Under the pieces are notes generated by a model. The model saw only the letters and a list, made by a program, of their open reading frames with translations, ran no database searches and was not told the origin of the DNA. 64,000 nt of DNA from Symsagittifera roscoffensis (lineage: Eukaryota; Xenacoelomorpha; Acoela; Convolutidae), in NCBI RefSeq assembly GCF_963678635.1, contig NC_087064.1, positions 6,298,411 through 6,362,410 of the forward strand. The letters are read 5' to 3'. Shown here one piece after another: positions 11,931 to 23,580 of this stretch; position 1 is the first letter of the stretch, and every line of letters begins with the position of its first letter. Position numbers and translations under genes: made by a program.

Positions 11931-13821
11931 TCTTCGTTACACATCATTTTAAATGAGATTTGTCAAAAGCCCATGCAGAAAATACTAATTTAAAGAAAGC
12001 CAAAGAAACTACGAATGCCAAAATTAAATCATAGCGAGATAAAACATTGCTCAAACTTTTTTGATTCACTAAAAATAAAGATTTCAATCAAAAACGAATA
12101 AATGTAATGAACACAGTGGGAATTGACAACGAAAATAGAAAAATTGGATTATGAGATAGTACTTTGAAAAAATTACTAACATTCAGAACTCAATTCAATG
12201 GGAAATAAATTAGACGCTCGCTTCAGGAACTCAATTTTTCATCTGCCAAAAAATTCTCCTAGCGTCTAACAAGCTGCTATGAAAATACAAGCTATATTTA
12301 TAGTTGCGGATTTTACTAACAGATTTAACTTAGAGAACGATTTTTTTTCGAAAATCGTTAAAAGCTTTTCATTAAATTTCAAGTACTTGTTAATTTTAAT
12401 TAGTTTAATTAATATTTTGTTAAATATTTTCTTCCTACTTGCAAACAATATCCAATAAAACCAAAATTGAGAGTGTTAAATTGATTCATCTTGCGCTCAC
12501 TGATTGTACTAAAATGTTGCTTATTTTTTGCTGATTAACAGTTGGCTTTGAGCCCTATTATGACACTACTTTTTCTACGCTCAAAGATTAAGCAAGGAGC
12601 CAGATACTGATTTTAACAGAGTCAAAAGCCTTCTTTCCATTCATGACAAAAAATTAGCAAACATTATGGAACATCTGAAAATCAATGAAATGAAATTTTC
12701 TAAAATAACCCGAAAACTCGAATGAAACAATTCGAAGTATTGAAGTTCTACACGATTAAGACCATCAAATCAGCGGCCGTTGCCGAGTAGAAGGGTGCAG
12801 CACTCAACAAGATTGTGGTGGGTTTGAGAGGGTACCGAATGTCTTCTACTTCCTCAAAGTGGAAACGGCTACGGCGAAAAAAAACTTCAGCTCCTCCTTC
12901 CTCTCCAGAAAATTTTGCTTTTTGGCCAAACTCATAAAAAACTTGTCCAAAAACTGGAAGTGGTGTGAACAGATTTTAAGAATTTCTTTCCTGCGAAAAA
13001 AACAGCTATTTTATTAAACAATCCCAACAATCGTTATAACCCAGAACAGAAAAGAAACAATAGAAAAACTTACGATCACAATGCACAGTTTTTATCGGTC
13101 CCATAAAAAAAGAAATACTTTTGGCTAATTCTCAAATAAAAAAATTAATAAAATCATTCATTAGTTTTGTTATTATCCCATCAGAAAGCAAAGATGCCTG
13201 TCGGAACAATCTGTCAATTCATAATCAAAGAGCCTTGAAACTGAATTCGCTTGTGCTACCAAAAATATAGGACACGAAACCGACAGCTCCTAAGCAGACG
13301 CAGGTGTAGTCTATAAAAGTCATCGCCAAATTTAGCTTAGAAAAAATGAAGTGCAATCAAAATCACAGCCTATATAAGACAAATTTCACTGCGTACATTA
13401 AGATTTAAAATTTTGTAGGCATTTAAAGAAAGGATAACAATTTTTTAAGTAATTTTGATTTCCTTACTTCCTCCCAATAAACAAATACTCCTTAAAAATC
13501 TCAAGAATTCTGAGAAGCTTTTCATTTAAAGTTGTTCGCCAATCTTCAGTTCTCTTAATTCGTCAGAAATGCTGCGCGGCTTTAACAAGAAACTCTCGTG
13601 ATAATTAACTCTCCCTTTTGCGAGATAAGAGAAAACCTGCAAACTATACTAATGGTCAAAAGCCGGTCAAGCTGAAGGGGTAACCTCTCCTTCAGGAATG
13701 TACCCTAGTCATTATTGTTTTTTGACACGCAGTGATGTCCAAAATCGCCATTTGTTTGATTTGTTAAACTGTTTGGTTTGTTAAACATGGTTTGTTAAAC
13801 TGATTCAACCAATAACCAATT

Positions 13822-13941
13822 GGTTAAGGCGATTTGGGTAAGAACGGTCCGTATATAACCATCCGGCCTTAATACAAGTAAAATGGTTTAAATAAAGCCC
13901 GTTGATTAGATTGGGTCCGTTTTAAACCAAATCGCCTTTAA
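13822..13941. repeat. foldback repeat with about 29-bp arms
   Basis: The left arm 13822-13850 (ggttaaggcgatttgggt, then aacggtcc) pairs with the right arm 13914-13941 (gggtccgttttaaaccaa, then atcgcc). Three short 'tttgttaaac' repeats lie just to the left, at 13760-13800. This is probably a small inverted-repeat element. Confidence 0.65.
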
Positions 13942-14904
13942 TTGTATTAACAAAAAAGTTCGTTGATTAATTTTATTACAAAGAAGAAAAAATTAACTTG
14001 TTAGATTTTGCATAGACTAAAAAACTAATAACCCTGTACAAATACTATAAATTATCCATTTTTATCAGAAATAAAAAGTTAATAGACAAAATGGCGAAGA
14101 CTAAACTAAAAATTAATTAAACATTTGCGAATTCAAATTTCTAACTAGATTGAAATATAGAATGAAAAAGCACCAGCATTTTTAGACAAGATTCAAAGCA
14201 AATTCTGTTACAGTTCTATACTACATATATATATTTCCTGGAAGCTGTGTTTCATGAACTTTTAACTTTTTTAAAAGCCAATTGTCGCTTAACAGAACGC
14301 CTGTTATAACACTTTGCTAAACGTAGTAGCGTCTAAGCAATATATACAAAAGTAGCAACACCAAATAAGGCAATGCAGAAGATACAAAGGGTAAGGGGGT
14401 GCAAACTTCCCTTCCTTCTGTTATTAAAAAAGTTTGTAATGCCCACAGTCGGTCCTAAAAGAACTGTGTATAATTTCCAAAGCACCATAAAAGCCGATAT
14501 GACACTGTTTGTGCGCGATTTTCTCCAGAAAAGAGAACTTAGTTTTACATCACAATTTTCTGCGACAATTTCTGCAACACAAAAGTTATTTACACACGAA
14601 ACGGGTAAACAGGAGACAAAAAACAATAAGCTAATCAAATGGATCTTGTGGTAAAAGACTTATTTTTCTATAGCAGTTGATTGGATGGTGTGAAGGGATA
14701 GAAAACTATTGGAATCAATGGAAAGACAAATAGTCATTGGATTGGCTGAAACTATTCAATGGATAGCTTCAAAAGTCAATAACATCATGGTTCATTTAAA
14801 TCACAATGATTTCATTTCTTCATAGATTTTTCGCTTCATAGAATTTTCACATTTGAATCAGACTGCACTAATTACGATATTTGACGCTAATAGAGTCGAT
14901 GTAA

Positions 14905-14945
14905 TTAGGTAGTTTCTTCGTCATGATGTCTTGCTCGTCAAAACA
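14905..14945 (-). pseudogene. possible degenerate copy of an array-gene last-exon end
   Basis: On the minus strand 'acgaagaaactacctaattac' is close to the end of array gene 4's last exon (acgaagaagatgcctaattacg), which spans the final codons and stop. It lies about 90 bases past the stop of array gene 3. It could be a leftover of unequal exchange or chance similarity. Confidence 0.3.
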
Positions 14946-15032
14946 CTTTTCTTTAATTCTAATTCCAATTTTAACTAACAGGCTTCAGACAGTGCTGATT
15001 GCGCTTCTAGGACTCTGAAAAGATCCGCGCAA

Positions 15033-18000
15033 TTAGGCGTCTTCCTCGTCGAGGTAGTCTCCTTCAGGAATATCCTCTTCCTCGTCGTTTTCATTTTCGG
15101 GGTTCTCAGAGTTCTCGGAATTGTTGACCTCCATTGACTGCCTTTCCACATGCGGTTGCAGTATGAAGTCAATAAACTCAGGACCTGCTGGACCAGTTAG
15201 CAACCCAGTATGACTTTTATCTGATCCGGGATCATCTGGAGGCTCCTCAGGCGATCCATTGATGGAGCGTCTCCCAATTATTTCGATTGTAAATGACGAT
15301 CCGGGAGTAAATAGAGCCACAAGCCTCGGATCGTTGCTAGAGAACGTCCTATTCTCTGATGAAAGAGCATGTCTTTTGTTGTTTTGAGTTTTAGTTTGTT
15401 GACTAGTACCGAAACTCCGATCCCTTTCTGTGTTTGATATGTCTTGGAAGGCAGCAACGCGTGTCTCTAGCCGATTTGGCCCCATTCCATCAGTTACGTT
15501 TTCTAAAAACAAAACAAAGATCACGATTTGAAATAGGTATCACTTTCAACCAGGTAACTTCAACTTGTGGATGGGGCTAAATACCCAATTACTGAAATTA
15601 CAATAGGATTAAATTCCCAAGGGTAAAAAAATTTTTTTGAAGACAATGAAAGAGAGAGACCGTGACAGTTAAAACTTCTTCCAATTACAGAGTTTGAAAA
15701 AATAAATAAAATAATTATTCAAGAATTACATTTCAAGCGCCTGATATCAACATAAATCTCAACATGTGGGCACTAATGGCTCTATTTGCTCAAGCCACAC
15801 TACAGAATGTAAATTAAAATACCAACAAGACTGCTCGTATCAGGGCGAAGCCTGAATGTTCCGACTGTCGTTTAAGGTTTATGGAGCAGTAATAACATTT
15901 AAAAAAATAAATGAAAAAACAAAATGAATTTTTTTTTAATTTGAAATTTTTTATGAAAATCATCCCCCCACACGCCATATAAAGAACAAAGGGTTAGACT
16001 TCGCTCCTTGTAACAAATCAATTATGGCAAAAAGTTACTTTCAACAAATTTGGAACGATTTCTAAGACGGATTAACTCTTCGCTTACGCGTTAATAGCGC
16101 GAAATATATCGCGCGTTAATTGTCCCAAATTGGCCAAAATGGCTATCTTAAAACCCTCGAAATCTGAAGAAAAAAACCCACCCCGAGCATAAAAATTCCG
16201 TTACTTTCGTATCGAAAGTCCGAACAATAAGCAGCAATTAATGATTGTTAATGAATGCGCCGAATATTCCAATTACGCTTATTTCTCTAATGAGAGGTGA
16301 AAAATCTTCGAATTCTTGCTGATTTTTAGAAACGAAATTGGACTGAATTGGATATTTAGCCGTAAAAACAAACATTGAGGCTAATATTTTGTAAAAATAT
16401 CACAAAAAAAGATTGGAAGATAAACTTGAAATATCTAATCAGAAAAACTAGTTTGAAAAATGAAAAACCTCAGACCAATTTTTCGTGACTGAGACAAACT
16501 TTTCAGCAATAATAAGTTTGTATACGAAACCACGTCCAATTGCGCTTCATTATACAAGCAAAAAAAAAACGATTAAAAAGTGGAATAATGTTAGAAAAAG
16601 TAACAAAAGAAAAATAAAACTTTTGACAGATGCGGAAATCATAACCCCGACCTGGATACTAAGCCTCGCTTCTTCGCATCTGCGCCATAATCGCTGATCA
16701 ATTTCAACTACTAGCTACCCAAAAACCAGATATCACAGAAGCTATTTAAATGCCATCGCATTAATTGAAATATTGCGCTGTACCGGAGTCAATTCGCCGC
16801 CCTGGAGATTAAGGGACTTTCGTCCTCGCATTTGCGCTATGATTGCTTGAATAGCAGATAAAGCGGATGGTAATGAATTGTCAATGTTATGCCAACAAAA
16901 CTACCACCAAATGATTTCTTTCATTTGCGAATGAGGTGGGAAACTACGGACTTCGTAATATGACACTACGCTCGCTAGCTTGCATGTGTAATGAAACGTC
17001 CCTATACACTCTACGAGCTTTCCTTGAGATATTGAAAATCGGGAAGAAAAAACACACCCTGAGCCTTTATTCCTTTTCTTCACTTTTTGAAGAGGTCGGA
17101 ACAATAAAGGCGCCAAAATACAAAAAAAACTTATTTTAAAAAGGCAAAACTAAATTATTACCGCCTAAATTAAACAATTGTAAGCTTTAAAATTATTTAA
17201 AAAACTATTGAAGCGTGCTGATTTTGAGTGGAAAACAAAAAAAAAGAAAAAACTAAAACACACCTCAAGAAAATAAAACACTAAGTTCCTCCCCTTTTTT
17301 CAAATGGTCGGAACAAATAAAAACGTGACTTAAAAATGTGACTTTATTTACTGTTTCGTAAAATGACATTGCTCATCAAAAAAATTAGTTAACAGCATTT
17401 TCAAATCTGAGTTTTCTGTGTTTTGCAATGATTTCAGAGACAATATTTTTGCTTTGAAGGCTTAAATACAGCACGATGTTATTAAAATTTCGACAACCTA
17501 GAACCACACTGGCAATTTTTTGCATTTTTTATAAACCACATTTAAAAACTCTTGATTATTACCGAGAGCCAGATCTGCATTTAGTTAAATATGAAAGGCT
17601 CTCTAACTAACCTCGAGGAAAGCGTGTAAGGATCCGCACTGGGACAATGTCTGCGTCGAACTCCGTTAGAAATAAATTCAGATAACGGAGGTCCCCACAA
17701 GCAGATATAAAGTGCAACAAGGTGTCAAAATGACGTGACAATGGGATTCCCAACCTATCTCGAAAGTAGGTATTCAGCCCAATAGCGGGCAAGTCCCTGG
17801 CATCGACGTTACGAAATGATCCACTAGATGCGGCGATTGCAAAAAAATAGACAAACTCCTCTGGTCTCTGAACTGACTGCGCAATTTGGTCCAGTACTAC
17901 ATCTGCAAGTCCCTCAAAACTTGACCCTAAATCAAAGCGCACTTTAAAAAAATTTTTTTGAAGCTACAATACCTCAAAGCAAAATTAAGATCACTATCTC

Positions 18001-18495
18001 CCTAGAGAATTTCTTTACTAATTTCAAAAGAGGCAAATGCTTAGTTAGATCAGAAAATTTACCTGGTAAATTCAAGGATCAAAACATATGTCAATTTTAT
18101 ATATAGGCCAAACTTAGAATAAACTTTGGCCAACATGAACTCCTTCCCTTTTTAAAACTTAAAATACGCAGAACCGGTAGGGTAATATACTCACCACTGC
18201 AAGACAATATTTTCCATGTAGTGGGAGCCACACATTTGCACACTTCCAGAAACACCTCACAGAGAGATGGCATGCCGCAATGCTTCAAAAACAACAATAA
18301 AGTCAATAGATAATGGTAGGGGTTCGAATCGCCACTCCGTTCTCTGTAGAACAGATTTGTGGCAATCTGCAAAACTCCACCGACGTCATTATCGGGCTCA
18401 TGGACCGAAGTTAGCGCCCTTAAAATGAAGAACAGGATTAGTTCGGCCTGTCGAGGTGTCAACTTCACAATCTCATCGATGTTGCCGATCACCAT
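15033..18495 (-). CDS. array gene 3, three coding exons (two helical domains plus acidic tail)
   Basis: The exons are 18495-18195, 17926-17612 and 15502-15033. Donors are GTGAGT and GTTAGT and acceptors 'gatttag' and 'gtttttag'. Both introns are phase 1, and the product is about 361 residues. The acceptor before the first coding exon ends at 18512, 16 nt ahead of the ATG. Exon 1 (NIDEIVKLTPRQAEL ... FYRERSGDSNP) and exon 2 (LDQIAQSVQRPEEFVYFF ... FRDRL) align with each other, so the protein holds two copies of one domain. Exon 3 has DPRLVALFTPGSSF and ends EGDYLDEEDA before TAA. It is the closest relative of array gene 4, exon by exon. The composition suggests a soluble protein of alpha-helices with a charged tail and no signal peptide. 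Its function is unknown. Confidence 0.75.
15830..16230 (+). mobile_element. hairpin-headed 400-bp element, copy 1
   Basis: The head is closed by ACTGCTC...GAGCAGT (15830-15890) and holds an inner hairpin around 'cgaag'. Inside the head 'tgttccgact' is the reverse complement, with one mismatch, of the right end 'agtccgaaca' (16219-16228). A GC-rich middle, 'gcgttaatagcgcgaaatatatcgcgcg', is shared with copy 2. It lies in intron 2 of array gene 3. It is probably a non-autonomous inverted-repeat element; the flanking duplication was not resolved. Confidence 0.65.
16880..17110 (+). repeat. right-half fragment of the hairpin-headed element
   Basis: It ends 'gaggtcggaacaataa' and carries the 'gaagaaaaaacacaccctgagc' type stretch seen before the right end of the full copies. 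The head is missing. Confidence 0.45.
17221..17316 (+). repeat. second right-end fragment of the hairpin-headed element
   Basis: It ends 'atggtcggaacaa' and is preceded by an A-rich stretch and 'cctcccc', as in the other copies. It lies beside the fragment at 16880-17110, in intron 2 of array gene 3. Confidence 0.4.
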
Positions 18496-18740
18496 GATTC
18501 CCAAACGACATCTGAAAAACATGAACACCATCATATGCCTTATTCACTGCTCGTAACAAAACGGTGAAATTTCAACTACACTGCATGTATTAGAGCTGCA
18601 TAAAGTCCACTGTTAGATTTCATTACACAAATTATCAAATATAATGCTTAAAGAATGTATGAAAATTTTTCAAGCTGTAAAAATATTTACCGAGTGAGAC
18701 TAAACATGTCAACATATCAGCCAGCTGAAAATGCGACAAG

Positions 18741-19234
18741 ACTGCTCGTATCTGGGCGAAGCCCTGAATGTTCAGACTGCCTTTTGAGGTCTATGGAGCA
18801 GTAAAAACCTTAAAATTAATTGTAATAAAATAAAATGAAAATTTTAAAACTTTAGATTTTTTGTGAAAATCATCCCCCACACGCCATATAAACTACAAAA
18901 GGATAGATTTTGCTACTTTTAACAAATCAAATACGACAAATAAGCTTCTTTCAACCAATTTGGAACGATTTCTAAGACGGATAAAATCTCCGCTTACACG
19001 TTAATAGCGCGAAATATATCGCGCGATAATTGCCCAAATTGGCCAAAGTGGCAATCTTTAAACCCCCATAACTTTACAAAAAAGACTACAGGTGAAATTT
19101 CTTTTCAAGTTTAAGCTCAGAACAACAATACCTTCCGAATGATAAAAAAAATTCCGTCAAAAATGGCTAGTTAAAAAGTCGAAATTTGTCTGAAGAAAAA
19201 ACCCTCCCCGAGCACAAATATTCCGCTTCTTTCA
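18741..19234 (+). mobile_element. hairpin-headed element, copy 2, right end replaced by a hAT relic
   Basis: The head 18741-18802 has ACTGCTC/GAGCAGT and the GGGC-GAA-GCCC hairpin. The middle 'gcgcgaaatatatcgcgcg' matches copy 1 closely. The right end stops at 'ttccgcttctttc', where sequence shared with the hAT relic at 21.85 kb begins. Confidence 0.65.
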
Positions 19235-19366
19235 GGGTTGGCAAAATGTAAGTTAAAAACAAAAATAACAAACTAACTGTTATTTGTCGAAAAAAAACAT
19301 GTTATTTTTGTTAAATTGTTAATTAAATTAACATATCAACAAGAGCTGAGTTTCTTGAACAGAAAA
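19235..19366. repeat. hAT-type 3' end, copy 1
   Basis: About 130 bp (caaaatgtaagttaaaaac to cttgaacagaaa) is almost identical to 21853-21983, where it runs straight into transposase coding sequence. This copy keeps only the end. Confidence 0.7.
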
Positions 19367-19749
19367 TACGCTCGCCTGACTTGACACGTGGATGCCTACA
19401 GAAAACTTCAGCTTCAACTTCATAGCTGTAACTCTAATGAAAAGAATCCTACAATTTAAATGAGTGTCATGTTTACCTGATTGTCTGAATTTTCAGTTTG
19501 AGGATTTAAAAAAAGCAAGTTTCCAAATAACTGAAGATATAAAATGTTTGATTACGGGCAAAATTCGGAATCTGGGTTAATAAAAGTGGGAGAAATTTTC
19601 GAGGTAAATATTTAACAGAACAATTGATGGAATGCATTTTATCAATTGAGCAAAAACATCGATCAATGCTTAAATTTTATACGTAGTCTTTCTTTTTGTT
19701 AAAAAAGAATTCAAACCAACAACTGTAAAATATATGAGGCTAAAAAATA

Positions 19750-20155
19750 CGTTGAATTCCCATAGGTTCCAACATTCAAAGGTTCCAAAATAAAAAATCA
19801 GTCGCATAAGTTCCAAAATTTATCTTCTTGAATTCTGATTGGTTGAAATATGAGCCAACGAAATTATGGATTGATTGTTTACTGTTCAACCAGCATAAAC
19901 TCAAGCTGCAGAATAGTGACCGCCGCAGCCGCGCCAACGCGTTGCGAGCTTGCCACCAAAGGGTAGGACTCTATGCGAAATTTAGAGCCGGTTATCGCCG
20001 CGAAGCGGCGACGCACGCGTAGCGCGCCCACCGGCGGCCTTAAACCGAGACTCGGCTAATTTAGTGCTTTGACCAATTGAAAAGATTTGGAACTTATGCG
20101 ACTGCTTTTCAATTTTGGAACCTATGGGACTGATTTTTTTTGGAACCCATGAATA
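19750..20155. mobile_element. inverted-repeat element with GC-rich core, copy 1
   Basis: The terminal arms of about 60-70 bp contain 'ggttcc' boxes on the left and 'ggaacc' on the right. The core (19985-20040) is far more GC-rich than its surroundings and folds: CGCCGC-GAA-GCGGCG is a perfect hairpin, followed by gcgtagcgcgcc. The partner is at 33515-33930. No transposase is present, so the element is non-autonomous. Confidence 0.75.
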
Positions 20156-20346
20156 CGCACCAAAAATACGTGCATACACGCAAGTAAAAAACCAAATGCT
20201 GACGGTTTTAAAAAAAATGAAAACGTGAAGCGAAAGTCTACTGCAATTTGAGCAAAAACGCGCGTTCAGTCTCTACATGAATTAAGTTATTTTGTGCGTT
20301 GAACAAATCTACGTGTAAAAAAATTGCTTCACTCCGCGTGGGTGCC

Positions 20347-20771
20347 GGACATCAAGCCGACGGACTTCAAGCCGAATTGTAAAATTAGGGACTTCAAGCC
20401 GAATAGTTCCTTATAAAGTCGTAAAATATGAATAATTTGAAAACTTTTTTGAAGAATTTCTGAATTTCATGATCATTCTTCACTAGTTTTTGGCGTTTGT
20501 ATATAATTTAAGCCTCCAAATGATGTTTAGGAAAGTTGAAAATTAAAACACGGTTGAAAGCGGTTTTCTTGTTTATAATTTATGCATTTCAAAAACCGGT
20601 TGATATTATTAACTGATGCCAATCCCAAGTGGTGCATTGTCATGAATAACGCATTTGATGGACTATACTTGCCTAAACTTTGAAAAACAACGTTTTACAG
20701 ATTAAAAAATAGTGTTTTGAGCTGCTTGTTAAGTTTTAATTTCGGCTTGAAGTCCCGTCGGCTTGTTGTCC
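20347..20771. mobile_element. foldback element, copy 1 of a tandem pair
   Basis: The left end GGACATCAAGCCGACGG plus ACTTCAAGCCGAA is mirrored at the right end (ttcggcttgaagtcccgtcgg...tgtcc), giving about 33-bp terminal inverted repeats. It is preceded by 'cactccgcgtggg'. Confidence 0.75.
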
Positions 20772-20790
20772 TAGACCCACTCCGCGTACC

Positions 20791-21215
20791 GAACAGCAAG
20801 CAGACAGGACTTCAAGCAGCCGAATTGAAAAATGTGGGGCTTCAAGTCGAATGTTTTGTCAAAAAGTCATGAATGTTGGCTAATTTGAAATTTCTCAATT
20901 TCATGAGCTTTTTAACAATTTGTTGGCTTTTTCAAATCTTCTGAGCCTCTAATTGATGTTTAGGAATATAAAACGCTAAAACATTGCCGAAGTTGTTTTA
21001 CAGAAGCAATATTTGTGTAACATATGTGTAATCCGGTTGATCTAACTATCTGATACCATTCTTTAAGGGTGCATTATTATGAAGAATGCTTCTTATGATC
21101 TAAACTTGCCTTGCCTTAAGTTTTTGAGAACAAACATTTTACTACTGAGAATTTAACGTTCTGAGGTATGCTTGTAGTCTTAATTTCGGCTTGAAGTCCG
21201 ATCGGCCTGTTGTCC
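20791..21215. mobile_element. foldback element, copy 2 of the tandem pair
   Basis: It has the same terminal repeats as its neighbour, at the same length of about 425 bp, and is again preceded by 'cactccgcgt'. The interior is diverged but collinear ('aaatttc...tttcatga', 'gatgtttagga'). Confidence 0.75.
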
Positions 21216-21489
21216 ATTTTACTTAAATTGTATGAACAAATTCGACAACTGGCACCGATAAGCAGAAGACAAAACAGGCAGACACTATTGAACCAAATCA
21301 CAATATCCTGTAAACTAAAGTGGTTTCAATTGTGCAATCAGTTCAGTGAGTTCTATTTACTGATAGTAATGAAAAAATAGTTATCAGTAAACAACAATTA
21401 AATTCAGTGTCGGCTTCATTCACTGTCTGTCAAAAAGACTTAAAACGCATGTGCTGCTCGTTATATCATGTATTGAATAAAAATTCATG

Positions 21490-21540
21490 AAGTGCAGCCT
21501 GTATTTTGACAACCGCGTATTCATAATCATCAGAAAGCAG
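21490..21540. repeat. fragment of the 34.2-kb foldback family
   Basis: 'gtattttgacaaccgcgtattcata' matches an arm of the foldback at 34217-34432. Confidence 0.5.
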
Positions 21541-21852
21541 ACAAATTCTTACAAATGCACGTCTGGATATCCCGAACGGTAACTCAAGCTAGAAAACGAA
21601 AAAAGAGCAAATTAAACAACAGTTTTCGGTTATAACCCTGAAAGATGAAAAATGGCAAGATAAATTTATCACAAATTGTTGCACAGTTACTAAAAAATGC
21701 AATATATATTTATGGGACTGGTAAAAACGAAGCATTTTAACTTAGTTTAGCCTCAAACTGATATTTTTCTCATTTTTTCCTTTTTCCCCGTTTTCTGCAC
21801 ATAAACACATAAATAGTCTCCTTTTTCTAATACCCCCCCCCCTCTAAATCAG

Positions 21853-22150
21853 GGTTTGCAAAATGTAAGTTAAAAACAAAAATAACAAACTAACTGTTAT
21901 TTATCGAAAAAAAGACATGTTATTTTTGTTAAATTGTTAATTAAATTAACATATCAACAAGAGTTGAGTTTCTTGAACAGAAACGCCAACTTTCCGGCTT
22001 TCTCAACGCCGAGTTGAGCACGAAGCTTCCCATACATCAGTCCCAGGGTGGAAAAGCACCTCTCAAGCCTTGGAAGTTTTCGTCAAACAGATGGGCTGAA
22101 TAAGGGAAGAATTTTGCCAGGTACTTAGAAACTTCTGGTGCAACATCACT
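21853..22150 (-). pseudogene. hAT transposase C-terminal (dimerisation) relic plus 3' end
   Basis: On the minus strand, 22067-21954 reads LERCFSTLGLMYGKLRAQLG and on to a stop. This is the typical hAT C-terminal pattern (E-R-x-F-S, then R..L). Just upstream (22150-22070) the frame changes but still reads like the preceding part (VAPEVSKYLAKFFPYSAHLF). Only this tail remains, with one frameshift. Intact hAT transposases cut and paste DNA and dimerise through this region. The 130 bp after the stop recur at 19235-19366. Confidence 0.75.
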
Positions 22151-22972
22151 GTTAGAAATTATAAATAACACTAAGTTAAATTCAATGTTAAATAACCCGT
22201 TACGAAAGTCGGAACAATCAGTATAACAACTGCGTAAAAGCTGCGTATGTAAAGCGGTGTATTTTTGGCTCGTTTATATGGTAGCTGCTTAAAAGCACCA
22301 GCTGGTTATTATACCACCTATTAAAAACTAGGTCTGGAACAATTTCTTCCGTTTTGTTGCCAGAGACACCAAAACGAAACGTAATTTGTAAACACACATG
22401 AAACTAGCTTCAAATTTTTCATGCAACAAGCTTCAAAATTAGGGTCCAAAAATGTTAAAATTTTCACACAAAAGAGTGAAAAAAGTGTTTTGCAATCAGT
22501 TATGAACAAAACGTGACCGGCAGCTGAATTCTCTGCTGTAAAAGTCTTCTGCTGAAGATTCGGGTAAAATACATATGTACAGTGGCCGCTTTAGGCTTTG
22601 CAGAACAGAACAGATTCGTACAAACCTATCACTTTCGAGAATATGGCCGCTTTCAGCTTTTATCACTACACCTTCGAATCCAAGACGAAAGAAAACTAAC
22701 GATGACGATGATCATGATGATAATGATTAATACAGAGAGACGGAGCAAAGCTTCGCACCATTTGCGAGACAAAACTGAACGCCAAAATTCAAAAGATAAA
22801 CTAACTAATTTAAAAATAACAAATCAAAGCCAATATCAAAAAAATCAACCCACTAAAAACATTTGAAGTTATGGAATTGTTTGGAAGTTTATAATCGAAG
22901 TGTTGGTCCAATTATAACAGAAGTCTACAATAATCTCTTTCTTAAACAAGGAAAAAGAAAAACAACGAATTC

Positions 22973-23216
22973 AGTTATAATAAAGCTATTATTGGAGTTT
23001 TAGTTATGCCCAAGTCATTAGTATGGCTTAGGCTAAATATTTTTTATATTAATTGCAAAAAGATTTTCTTTAAAAGTTAGCTTTTTTTAGCCGATGAAAT
23101 TTTCCACAAACTTTTCAAGAAAATCTTTTTGCAATTATTACAACAAAAATATTTCGCCTGAGCCATACTAATGACTCGGGCATAACTAAAACTCCATGAA
23201 TAGCTTTATTATAACT
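22973..23216. mobile_element. near-perfect foldback element, about 100-bp arms
   Basis: The left arm (agttataataaagctatt ... gcaaaaagattttctt) and the right arm are reverse complements with only a handful of differences over about 100 bp, around a loop of about 40 bp. This is a young-looking palindrome or foldback transposon. Confidence 0.85.
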
Positions 23217-23499
23217 AAAAAAAAACTTAGACAAAAAGCAAAATTTCGTTCATAAAACTGTTGTCGAGGAAAATTTGCGAACTTTATTGGAATCGAACAA
23301 CTGAAACTCCATCAGGGGCATTTTGGAGTATTATAAAACTCTTATCATCAATTATTATTTTATAAGTTTACTATGAAAAAAAAAACTCGCAGCAAAAAAT
23401 AACGATTTGAAGATGTTAAAACTCAGCCGACAACTGATAAGCAGACAAATAATTGGCCAACATTTTTATTTGAAACAGAATGTTTCCCTTTTAAAAAAA

Positions 23500-23580
23500 A
23501 CGGCCCCTGGTGAGATTCGAAACCGGGATCTTTGCCGCCCAGGCATATTCGTTACCTCCAGGCTAAGTTGGCCGGGAACG
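23500..23580 (-). repeat. tRNA-derived SINE head
   Basis: On the minus strand the block has an A-box-like TTAGCCTGGAGG, an anticodon-arm-like TGCCTGGGCGGCA and a B-box-like GGTTTCGAATC. The T-stem does not pair properly, so it is not a working tRNA. A more decayed relative, lacking a good B box, lies at 43399-43450. Confidence 0.6.

Larger units (their letters stand above)
9303..13729. other. spacer between array genes 2 and 3, left part
   Basis: No gene was recognised. It contains two dispersed repeats, annotated separately. Open frames of 60-100 codons on both strands near 10.9-11.4 kb lie largely inside a repeat and have no recognisable domain. Confidence 0.4.

Noticed and set aside
14333..14654. 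Overlapping frames on both strands, the minus one looking like a membrane protein
   Set aside because: The region is the 3' flank of array gene 3, related to the flank of gene 4 where no such frame is kept.
23500..23580. Functional tRNA gene
   Set aside because: The T-stem and acceptor do not pair, and the block is part of a dispersed repeat.
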